Shown: piece after piece, positions 32,361 through 45,300 of the stretch
Numbering within the stretch: position 1 is the first letter of the stretch
Layout: every line of letters begins with the position of its first letter
Assembly (NCBI GenBank): GCA_012934845.2
Contig: WNNJ02001007.1
Location: 1 to 64,000 of the forward strand
DNA: 64,000 nt
Origin: Pomphorhynchus laevis
Lineage: Eukaryota; Acanthocephala; Palaeacanthocephala; Echinorhynchida; Pomphorhynchidae
Reading direction: 5' to 3'
Notes under the pieces: model-generated
Databases searched by the model: none
Told to the model about the DNA's origin: nothing
What the model saw: the letters and a program-made list of their open reading frames with translations, nothing else
Translations under genes and position numbers: made by a program

Positions 32361-33350
32361 AAATAAGTTTGCTTGTATTAATCGTCGACCCGTATCTTTC
32401 AGTGAAATATATAATTCATGTTGCTAAAATCTATTTTTAATTGAAACGTATCCCATGAAAGATGACTGCATTTATTTTCTACAACAGTGGCCACTGCAAA
32501 TTCTCGAGGAACAGCTTACTTTTCATTTACTGCCATTAATCAGTACTTGCGTTCCTATAGTTTTATTTTTTAGCTCAAAAATAAATAGCAAACTATGGAG
32601 TATCGACTTCACCACCCGCTTAGCCGAAGTGAAAATGTGAGAGATTTTCTTACGACTGTGAAAGCGCAGCGAAGAAATCGATTTTTAGGAAAACGTCGTT
32701 GTCTGCTGCTTTTATTTTTCTTCTTAGATGCTTTGCCAACGACATTGTGAAAATTTCCTTCTTTGTAATGCATGATTCCAGCCTAGATTGTGCAACTTAT
32801 TTATTTTTGTCTCTTGTAAAGTGACGATTTTGTCACATTATTATCGGAATAACTAGCGTTTTATCTAAACGAGCCGAATCCTTCTTTCTAATGAGCATAA
32901 AATGTTCATAATTCTGACGTATTTTTTTGAATGAAAGTGTTGAATAGCACTTTTAGAAGATAAGTGACAAAAGTGGATTATACAGTTTTAAGGATGAGTG
33001 CGTTTTCGATAAAGTAGTTGATATATAATAATTAATGCCCTTCTTTGAATCATATTCGTTACTAAAAAAAGTTTAAAGGACGATCGAGTTTCTTCATCGA
33101 CTTGATATCCTCTTTATTTTATGCACATTTTGTCGTCACCGACCTGCTGCTATTTTTCTTTAAAGAACTGATGATGAAATTGTCTATGCTATGCCTATTG
33201 ATGTTGTTTTATCGTTATAGACAAATATAGATAGATAGATCCTTTTATATTGCAAAGACATTTACAAATATATTGAAAAAAGAAACAAGCAATTTTGTCA
33301 ATTACTACAGAATAAAGAAACAAAGTAACAGAACTTAGCAATCAATTCGT
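32360..33350 (+). promoter_or_regulatory. 5' flank of the PRRC2-like gene, probable promoter and leader
   Basis: No repeat family or coding exon is recognised in this kilobase before the first coding ATG. Promoter and leader should lie here if transcription starts nearby. A possible splice acceptor (TTACTACAG at about 33302-33310) precedes the ATG by 40 bases, so an upstream leader exon is possible. No TATA box can be assigned with confidence. Confidence 0.35.
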
Positions 33351-36300
33351 ATGTACAGAGGCTATCAAGGCGGCGGAACAGGCAGCAGCAATGGGAACAT
33401 CAGTGGAGGTATCGGCAACAGTGGAATTACAGGACCTAAAGCAAGTGGATTAACTATAACTTCAGCGAACACTCACAACAAGGCTGCATTTCTAGCGAAA
33501 CCTGGATTTAAACATACCGCGAATTTCGGACCAGGTATTTAATTTTCGATTTTATATATTTGTACTTTTGATAAATCGTTAAAGTCACAACTTAATAAAC
33601 TTATTAGGAATAATACCGGTCCGCGACGATCATCGTTGTCGAAGACCGATATAATCAAAACAAAATATACAACATCTTTATACAATTGACTTAATGATTT
33701 AGAAAAATCAGCCAAGCATTTTGAACACATTGAATTTTTGAGCATCCTACTATATTTTTTATCTTGACATGAATTAACAGCATTGTACTGTTGTTTTACA
33801 GTTGGATTCGAAAGTGCAGGTGACGTCAATTTTAATAATTCAGGTCAGATAACTGAGTCTACTTATTTTATACGATATATTACTAAAAATAAAGATTATT
33901 AATAAATAATTATATAAGATTTTATAGAATTTATATTTATATCAAATAAAAATAAAAAATTAAAATTTAAAAAACATTCATTTTTATGAATTGTCTAATA
34001 AATAACAGACGTTGTATCAGAATAAGGATGTGAGGTCATCAGAAGGAACTGCTATGCTATCATGTTTCGGCCCCTATTCCTCGACCCAACATAGCAGCGG
34101 GGCCAAATACATGCTAATGATGTATTTCATTTGATTAGGTCATCAGGAAGAACTGCTAGGCTATCAGTTAATTAACTTCTTAAAAAGATTAACTTCTTAA
34201 AAGATCAAATTAAAGGATTAGCTTCTTTCAAGATCAATTTAACAAATTTATATGATTTATATCAAGTTAAAATACAAAATTGAAATTAAAAAAAGTCATT
34301 TTTATGAATTGACTAATAAATAGCAGACGATGTATCAGAATAAGGAATAGACGTCATCAGGGGTTTAAGCTCATCGGGAGCGATTATTAATTTAAATCAA
34401 TTTAAAATTTAAAATTGAAATTTAAGACAAAAGTCAATTTCTATAAATTGATAAATAACAGACAATGTATTTGAATAAGGAATATATCAGGTTGCGGACC
34501 GTATTTATCAACCCGATATAACGACAAAATAAATGATTATTTTGGCTAGCGTTTCATTTGCAAGTGAACAAAGAACATTAAAAAAATAAAAATGATAAAA
34601 TTCGAACGACAAAATAACAAAGTTTCTGTTTGTCAGGTTTTTGCATAAGGTGTATCACATTTTTTCCTATTATTATAAACAAGCACATATGATTGCGCTT
34701 GACTTGCGTTGATTTGTAAAATCGTATTCGTCTTATTTAAGTTTTTCTATATTTATATAATTTATATTACAATATATATTATAATATTACAATATTACAA
34801 TATATAATATTATAATATTACAATATATATAATATAATATATATTATAATATTATATTTCATTACATTTATATTATATAAATCTACTATCTTACGAATCC
34901 TTTAATATTCGAAAGTGTCAGAATGTTAATGTAAATTATTTTGTAATATAATATTTATAATATTGTAATATATATTGTTATACATTGTAATATTTTACAT
35001 TCATATTGTAAAATTTAAATAATGTGAGCAAAGCATGTTTAATGTCTAAAATGCGCGGCCGCAATATAAGAAGATAAGCTAGTAACATTATAAGAAAGAT
35101 TCGTTAGCTAGTAAGATTTATATATTAATTTATATAGATAGATAATAAATTAATATTATATCTAAATATGAATATTAAATTAACATAATTAAAACTATTA
35201 GTAATTTATATTGTAAAGATTGCATATTTAAATTTAAAATAAGCAATTTTATTATTATTTATATAAAGATTTACTTATATAAGAAGATAATATATTTATA
35301 TTAGAATGAACAATTGCATACACGAGCGAGTATCATCATTTGGTCGGCTTCATAAATTATCCTCGTGTGAATTCTTTAATCCTAGATGCAGCACTGTACA
35401 CTACAATCAGCGTAGGTGGACCTTATCAGCAGTGAGCCTACGCCTACCTTTCGTGTTTCGGTCCTTTAATGATCTGCTGAAATTTTCCTCTGCTGCCTTT
35501 CTGTAAAAACAAACGATACAGTTTGTAAGGAAAGCATTTTCACTTGTGCAAACTGTACGTTGTATCCGTCTTGTGAAATAAAAAGACGGAAATAGCACTA
35601 CAGTTGACGGAAACAACCGACAATCTGTCTTTTGAATTTTCTTTGACAGGAAACCGGAATCTGCCAGGTAAATAGAATGAACAATTGCATACACGAGCGA
35701 ATATCATCATTTGGTCGGCTTCATCAATTATCCTCATGTGAATTCTTTAATCCTAGATGCAGCACTGTACACTACAATCAGCGTAGGTGGACCTCATCAG
35801 CAGTGAGCCTACGCCTACCTTTCGTGTTTCGGTCCTTTAATAATCTACTGAAATTTTCCTCTGCTGCCTTTCTGTAAAAACAAACGATACAGTTTGTAAG
35901 GAAAGCATTTTCACTTGTGCAAACTGTACGTTGTATTTGTCGATTAAACGACGGATACAACGAATATAAGAAATCGTTATCATGCAAATTGCACAATGAT
36001 CTTTTTTGTAAATCATACATTTATCAAATATATGATCTATGACATATATGAAATGGATGATCAAATTAATGATCTTTTGTAGTTTCTTTATCTTAAACGT
36101 ATTCAAGCGTTACCTATTAATCAGCTTACTGATAAAAGAATTTAATTAAAATAAAATTCTACCGTATTATCTGACGATATCAATGTGGAATCTGTCTTTT
36201 CAAATTCAGTCTCGGCGTGCTTTGATAATGATTCCGCCTCTATTTTTTCATCATCAGAGAAAACGCCGTGATCACTAAATAATAAGTTGACAAACATTTT

Positions 36301-39300
36301 CAAATTTAATAGAAAGTTAATTATTTAATAATCAATTAATATACATTAATAATAAATTAATAATTTAAATAAAATAAAATTAGATAAAATTTTAATTACA
36401 TAAAGTTGTATAAATTAGATAACAAAATAGTATTGGTAAAATCTTAAAGTTTAAAAAAATGCAAGGAACTAAAGGCATAAAATTATAAGATCGATATAAA
36501 AAAATCGTACAATGATCTTTCTTGCAAATCGCACAATGAAAAATATCGCACAATGATCTTCCTGTAAATGGCACTATGATCTTTTTGTAAATCAAATTAA
36601 TATATTAGCATTATTAATATTGGACCCGGTTGCGGGTAACCTATGTGGTATTAAAATATAATATTTGAAAACAAATTTCTTTTATCAAATATTTTTAAAT
36701 ATTTTTCAAATATAATTTAATCATATATTTATCAAATATATGATCTATGACATATATGAAATGGATGATCAAATTAATGATCTTTTGTAGTTTCTTTATC
36801 TTAAACGTATTCAAGCGTTACCTATTAATCAGCTTACTGATAAAAGAATTTAATTAAAATAAAATTAATTTATTAACTAATTATATCTAAATAATTAAAT
36901 TAATTTATCTAATTAAAGAAAATGAATAATATTATTACAAAATCTTATTTGATTATCATATAATTAGAAAATAATTAGAAAATAAAATTATAATGGCATA
37001 TTATAATGGAATAATTCAAATTTGTATAAATCGTTTCGACAACATTTTTTACAAACTCCAGAGCTGTTTACCTGATACACAGCTGTTTACTATTAAAAAG
37101 TTTAAATAAAAAAGTTTTTCTTTAGAAATATTAAAAGATACTTATTTGAAAAACGCTTTTTTTATTATTAAGAGTATTTTCTCCAGGCCAGGCAATATAA
37201 GATAATTCGTAGGCTAAATGTGGCATTTCACTTTAATTTAGATAGTTCTTTTCATTTTGCTAGACACAAAATGATTTGATTACAACAATTTGACAAAATC
37301 ATTTTGCTGGACACTAGATCAATTCGATAAAATCGATCCTTAAGGATCGATTTACTTAAGCATATACTGACTAGAATGGCTTCTGTCCTTGGTTGTAAGA
37401 TCGATCCTTAAGGATCGATTTTATCGATCCATGTCCCTTATTCTTTTTACAATTCATCGTTTATTGTCACAATGACTAATGATGTCAATGATTTAAATAG
37501 AATTCTTCCTACTGATAATAGTGTTCTACTTATAGAATTGCAATTTCTGTAATAATTAATATTATCGTTTTTAAGAATACTCGATCACATTTGTGACTTG
37601 TCGTAATTCCGCAGTCATATTGTTGATTAAGCCGATAACGCTGACGTAACAGGGATATCCAGGTTGCGTGCTATGAGATTAGTAACTGCTTATTTCGCAT
37701 GGCGTTTCATGTTTGCATCTGACTTACAAAGCGGTTAAGTTTTTCTTTAAATTAATAAAAAAATATTCGTAATAAAATATAAAAAGTTATTACTTAACTA
37801 AAAAATAAAAAATAAAAAAATATATTTAATAAAAAAATATATTTAATAATATATTTAATGTATGTAATATATTTAATATATTAAATATATATTAAATATA
37901 TTATTATCTAATAATATATTTAATATATTAAATATATTAAAAATATATTTAATAAAAAAATAAAAAGTTAATTCCTGTAACATTACATTATTGTAAATAA
38001 TGTTCAGAACACCACGAAATATTAAAATTGTTCCAAAGCATGTGCTGACTAGAATGGCTTCTGTCCTTGATTGTAAGAGTGACAATACTTTAATCGTTCT
38101 ATTCATTATAAAATAATGCATTTTATAATGAATAATTTATTATTTTAAATGCGTTTAATTTATCAATATTTTGACATTCAAATTTATCATTTTTACACCT
38201 TTATTTTGATCTTATTTGATAGGAAAGCGATTTCTAAATCAATGCTCTACAGGTAACGCGTTAAAAAATATTCGTCGCATACCTCCACCAGCCAATGTGC
38301 CTAGCCTTCAAGCTCAGCAACGTCGCTTTGCAGCTTCTCATTTAAGGCCCACATCCGAATCTACACAGTGGAATGTTAAATCAAATGAGAAGGTTATTTT
38401 CCAAGCTATCAGTTTATATACAAAGCTTTTGTTGTGATTTTAATAGCCAGCAAAAACAAATGGAAACTTATGGGGGCAACAAAAATCGACTGCAACAGCT
38501 GCAGTACCTTCGACAGTAAGACACTTTGTAATCCATTTAATACATATATATTTGTTGCTTGACGAATAAGGATTTTCCAGATCTTAAACATTCACCCATT
38601 AATAAGGATTTGAGCTCTTCAAGTTCAATTCAGCAACGCCTTGCAAAAGCAGCTAACAGTAAGTAATAAACAAGTGACATATTAGTGCCATTGATATAAA
38701 TATTAATATATTATATTAATTAATATATTAATATATTAATATTAATTATACTCATTAATATTAATATTCATTCGTTTTATTGTTTTAACTAAATTTGAAT
38801 TTAATTCTAATTCAAAGTATTTTTGATCAAACAGTCGATTTGATTAAGATTGTTCTCAGTAATATTTAATAATAAATTATAATAAATAATAAATTTATTT
38901 GTTATTTAATAATATTTGTTTATTATTATTAGAAAATTACACATTTCACGGTTACCCGCAAATGGGCCACTAATAAAATTAATAATGTTATTAGATAAAC
39001 ACTAAAAATTACGATGCAGTCCAACGTCGAATTGGATGCCCTCGTGTGAAGCGATCACCCTGGGACTTTACGTACTCTCGTTGTACGCAAAGAAGATAGC
39101 ATCGAAATTAGTTTCAATAAAACGGACGCAGATAGACCCATTCCACAATTTGTTGTAAAAATCAGAGGAATGAAAACAGCATTCTCAATTCTCGACACTC
39201 TTTCGCCGTACCTGGCAATTTTCCGCTGCTTGTGATAACGGAAGTGATTCGAGATTGTTTTCGATGATTGGTTTCTCAGTGATATTTAATAATAACTTTT

Positions 39301-42300
39301 GATTGTCTGTTTTCAACAATTGAAACAGACAATCTACCATTTAAAGGTTATTATTGAAATTCGATTTGCCATCTATTTTTATAGAAGCGGTTATAATAAT
39401 GCAATCTTTTTTATATAAATTTACTAATTTGTAAATTTATGAGATTTGTATTTTTATTATCCTAAAGATATAAAATGTTTTCATTTGATTAAGATACTTT
39501 ATTTCACAATGTATGTTCGTTTACATAACAGCAGCCCGTCGCTAGAATTTGAAGCTGATAAATATAAATCGACCAAGTGTGTTTTACAAAATTATTACAT
39601 TTTATATATTAGTGTGTCCCTTCAGGTCAGAACAAGCTGAAAATATGGCCCACAAAGTGCTCAAGCTTGCCCATCCCTGGGCAAGCTTCAATTTCGGACA
39701 CATGAAAAGAATTATTGCACATTTTAAGAAATTTAAAGGTTTAGCTGATAGAGAAAATTGCTAAAGCCGCAATGCTAAAGCTTGCATTGCTGCCTTGCCA
39801 ATTTCCATTGAATCAACTATAATCAGTTAATCGTCTGCATATTGTATAATGTCAGAACTGGATGCCAATTTTAGAGAAAATTCGAATTTTGTCATATGAG
39901 TGAATTTCTGATGTATTTAAATTGCAATGCATTAAATTGACGCAATCGTTTAACGCATTTTGTGTTTATTTACCCGCAATACAATAAAATATTTAATTAA
40001 AAAATCAGTTTATTATTCTTTATAGTAAAGAAATCGGATTTTAATAATAAATTGCACTGTTTGGACATATTGTATCACGATTTTGCCTTGCGATTTAGGT
40101 TTATCTAATTGGAAGGTTGAATCAGCTTCTATTAAAGAGAGGCCATCTGTCGCTGTAAGTGGAGATCAAATAGACGAAACCGACGATTCGAACTGGATTG
40201 ACACAGTAAACCACATTAATTACGAGTTAGTATTAGTGTCTTAGATTCTCATTTATTTGAGCATTTAAGAAAAGCTTTTTAGGAGATGATTATTTCGGAA
40301 TTTTTTATTCCTGCATTTGAAGATATTCTACTAGATATATATCTAGTAGAATACTAGATATCTATTTATCTACTTTGTATTATTCTAATACAAAGTATTA
40401 GAATAATTTGGAATAATTTAGAATAAGATAATTTAGATTATTATCCATCCATAAAAAGTTTCTGCTAAGGAATGCAAATTTATTTTTATGAAGAAATACA
40501 TAAAATACACAATAATACACATATACATAATACATATAATACACAATATCATTACATATAAGAGCAATTCTTACTTATTTGATCTTGCTCTCAGACGACT
40601 AAGTAATGATATTAATGATAATAATATTAATGATATTCCATAATGATATTTATTATGGAATAGTAAAAAATTGAAATTTAAAATAAACGTCATTTTTTAT
40701 GAATTGACTAATAACAGACGATGTATCAGAATAAGAATTAGAGGTCATCAGGAGGAACTGCTATGCTATCAGGTTTCGGCCCCTAACTCCTCTACCCAAC
40801 ATAGCAGCGGGGCCAAATACACGCTAATGATGTATCTCCTCTGATAAAACTATCTAGTATCTTATTCTAATACAGAGTATTTATTTATTATCGATATATA
40901 GTTTACGCTAATTATTTTAAATTTATTCTTTATATTATTGTGTTGATTTATATATTTTACTTTTTACTGTTTGATGTTATTTTATAGTAACCTAGTTTAA
41001 AATATGTATCTATTAAATTATTTAAATGATTTTGAAGAAAGCCAATATCATTACATATTGTTGCAATTCTTAAAATTTCATTATTTAATGTATTATATTT
41101 TATATTATATGGTATGCATGAATGCTCATGCAAAAATATGTTTCTTGTAAATTTAAATATGTCATCTTTACGATATAAATTAATAGTAGTTTTAGTTAAT
41201 GTTAATTTAATGTTCATATCTAGATATATACTTTAATTAATTGGTTTTGTTAAGAAAATAATTTTCATGATTTGACTAATAAATAAAAGACGATGTATAA
41301 GAATAAGGATTAGAGTTCATCAGGAGGAATTGCAATGTTATCAGGTTTCGTCCCTTATTCCTCGACCCAACATACACGTAAATCATGTAATGAGTATTTT
41401 CTATTAAATTTAGATTATTAATGTATTTATTATAATAAAGTATATTTTTATTATTTAAGGGATAAGATTGTCTTAAGGGTATGCATTTTTCTTTGTTAAT
41501 TTCTTTATTTCAATTTTGTTCATTTTCTATGTTTTTTTACTACAGAATTTGCTAAAGATTTTTGTATGATAATCAAATAAGATTTTGTAATAATATTATT
41601 CATTTTCTTTAATTAGATAAATTAATTTAATTATTTAGATATAATTAGTTAATAAATTAATTTTATTTTAATTAAATTCTTTTATCAGTAAGCTGATTAA
41701 TAGGTAACGCTTGAATACGTTTAAGATAAAGAAACTACAAAAGATCATTAATTTGATCATCCATTTCATATATGTCATAGATCATATATTTGATAAATAT
41801 ATGATTAAATTATATTTGAAAAATATTTAAAAATATTTGATAAAAGAAATTTGTTTTCAAATATTATATTTTAATACCACATAGGTTACCCGCAACCGGG
41901 TCCAATATTAATAATGCTAATATATTAATTTGATTTACAAAAAGATCATAGTGCCATTTACAGGAAGATCATTGTGCGATATTTTTCATTGTGCGATTTG
42001 CAAGAAAGATCATTGTACGATTTTTTTATATCGATCTTATAATTTTATGCCTTTAGTTCCTTGCATTTTTTTAAACTTTAAGATTTTACCAATACTATTT
42101 TGTTATCTAATTTATACAACTTTATGTAATTAAAATTTTATCTAATTTTATTTTATTTAAATTATTAATTTATTATTAATGTATATTAATTGATTATTAA
42201 ATAATTAACTTTCTATTAAATTTGAAAATGTTTGTCAACTTATTATTTAGTGATCACGGCGTTTTCTCTGATGATGAAAAAATAGAGGCGGAATCATTAT

Positions 42301-45300
42301 CAAAGCACGCCGAGACTGAATTTGAAAAGACAGATTCCACATTGATATCGTCAGATAATACGGTAGAATTGCCTGTTGAGAAGAATACTCTATTAAGTGT
42401 AGATGACCAAGATTTCGCTCTCAATCCGTCTAAAAATGTAATCGAGTGCCCGCAGGTATAATCTTTTTTATTAATTTTAACGAATTTGATGTCCTTCACC
42501 CACGAATTTCGTCTCATTCCTTTAAAACATACCTAATTTATGGATCATTCCTTAAAAACTTTCTAATCAAATATTTATCAACTGTACTTTAACGTCAAAT
42601 TTTATTAAACAAATGCTTTATACCCACATCTTGTTCAACGTTATATTGTTTTCATAATACTATTATGAAAACATATCTACTATTTTTATTCATTTAATTT
42701 TTTGATAAAACATTTTAGGATTTGACTTGTTCTGATTCCATATCATTGTCTCAAGCAAATCATTCAACAAGTGTAAACATTGTAAGCATTAAAGATACCG
42801 ATATTTCTCGTTCTTCTAGTCAAAACCAGTTACCGGTTAGTTACATTTAATAATCCAAGTTTGTTTCGTTTTAATATTTTTCATTGATCCGGAAATATAA
42901 TTTTATGATCAACTTTTAATTCATTAAGTTTTCTGGTATTTTAAAAATAAAAACATCAATTCTCAAATCAATGCGTTCAAATTAAGCAATTTGAACTCTT
43001 TGATATAAGCAATCAACGCGTTCAAATTTAGATTCTGTCTATTTTAATTCCTAATGGAATTTAAAATATAAATTAGTATAAAAAATATAAGATATTAAAA
43101 ATGCTTAAATTTGTATTATATATAATATTAATGTTAATATTAATTTTAACTTGATTGATTATAATATTATTATAATATTAATATATTATATTAACTGTTT
43201 ATATAGTTATTATAATATAGAGTTTCAATATCGATTTCGAATTCAAGTTTATAATCGCTTTTAGGGTCTTTCCGAGCCGATCGTAAGTGATTATCAACTC
43301 TCAACAACACATTTTGAGAATTTGGATGATAGTAACATAGAAACAATACATGCTAATGATGAAGATGATGGATTACAGCAACCGGTGGGTGCACAGCATG
43401 TTGCAATTAATTACCACGATTTACCGCAATTTCACTCTACATCGATACACGATTTAAAACAACAGGTATTTTTTCAACCAGATCAAATCCACAACAGATT
43501 GTCTGTTTCGTCGAGTGATTATCAGCAGCATCATCACGATCCATCTAATAATCGCCAAGCGAGTCAGCAACACGCGGATGCATTTCCTAATGGCGGAATT
43601 CAATTTGGCAATAAAACGGTTATCACTCCTAATATGATAGTCGGCAACGCTCGTCCACATAGTAACGATAATAATCTTTTGTATAATAGTTGTGATCAGT
43701 CATCATCATCACCATTAGTTGATCCAATAAGATTAATGAGACAACAACAGGGTGACAAATTTAAGCTAAATCAACAGATGCCTGGTGTCGTAGACAATCG
43801 CGGCAATTTCCTTACAGAGGGTTTTCTGTTTTCTAAAGACCAAATCGCTGCGGCGGTTGCGATTGCGCAAGGAATGTACTCAATGAATCAGGCAAATACG
43901 TCACAACATCCGCAACATCATCGAATATGTTATCAGCAACCACCGCCATCACGACTACAAGCTCAACTGCAACAGAACATGAATGGTAGCGATATTATAC
44001 ATCTTAACAGTACTCCAGCAGCATTGAGCAATCGAATAACTCCGTATCCCACATCTGCCAATTTGGCCACTATTAATAATCAAAATTTTAATCGAAATAC
44101 CTTGATTCAGCAACTAATCGCTGCTAACCCGGAAGCTTTCGGTTCACAGTTTACCGAACAACACAATCAAATCAATTCTCAATACCAAAATACGATGCAA
44201 AGCATTGCAGCTGCAAATCAACAGCAACATCATTTAATTGATCATCAACACGCCGCTGCGCCATTACATCTTTTACCAGATAGGCTTGCTTTCTTGTCGT
44301 CACAGTTGCGTAATAGCGCAAACCACACAGTTGCACCCACTCCGCAACAACAGCCTTGCATTATTAATCCTGTGGTTGCTGCAGCAACGGCCATGATGAA
44401 TCAGCAGCATATTAATCAACCATCTAATGTATCATCGCACCCTATTTCTGCCACAGGCTCACAGCTATTTTGTCCACCGTCATTGCGAGCGGCTTGGTCT
44501 CAATTTCCTCCTAATCAACATGCTGCGGCACAACATAATCTTTTACCGAGAGACATCGAATTCTTGAATAACGCAGCTGTCACGGCACCGAATCGTAACA
44601 GACACGACGTTGTTGGCAACAAACGACAGTTACATTGGCAAAACAACAGTGATCAACAACAGCATCACCTACAACATTTACGTTTCCTTAACAACAGTAA
44701 CAACATGCCTCATCAGCAACAAATTATGGCTGCTGCCGCTCACCCTGGTGAACAGTTCAATCAGCAAAACATAATTAACAATAGATTAAGCAAGCAGCAA
44801 CAGATTTTCCAAGATTGGCAACACTCTGTTAATCCATCATCAAATGATGGTTTCCACTCAAGTGTCCTCGAGAATATGGCCCTTCGAATGCGGACCTCCG
44901 AAGGGCTAGAACACCGAAATCAACAGTCATTTAACGCTCAGCAACATAGACATAGAATGTTTACGGCTGACATTGAACAACGACATTCATCTCAATCTAG
45001 CGAAGTTATAAATGCGGATCAAATTGTACGCCAACTTCGTGACCTACAAATTAATCAACAACAAAAACAACACGCAGTTCAATCAGTAAAGTCATCTAAT
45101 AGTGAGGAAACCAGATCATTAGTACAGTCATCACAACAAAACGCAACCAACAACCTTGTCCCGGTTCATCAGCTACAGCAGCGCCAACAGCTTCAGTTGC
45201 TGCCAATCAACAACGATTCTCAACAGGAACAGGAATTTCAGAAACCTATAATGTCAACCGATATCAGACAAGATCTTGACGGCGAATATCAGAAAAATGA

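Noticed and set aside
35306-36106. Frames of 60-95 residues on both strands over the intron 2 repeat
   Set aside because: Explained by the two satellite units; no known protein features.
36392-42133. Identical 67-residue frames on opposite strands
   Set aside because: Produced by the inverted duplication; useful as proof of arm identity, not as a gene.
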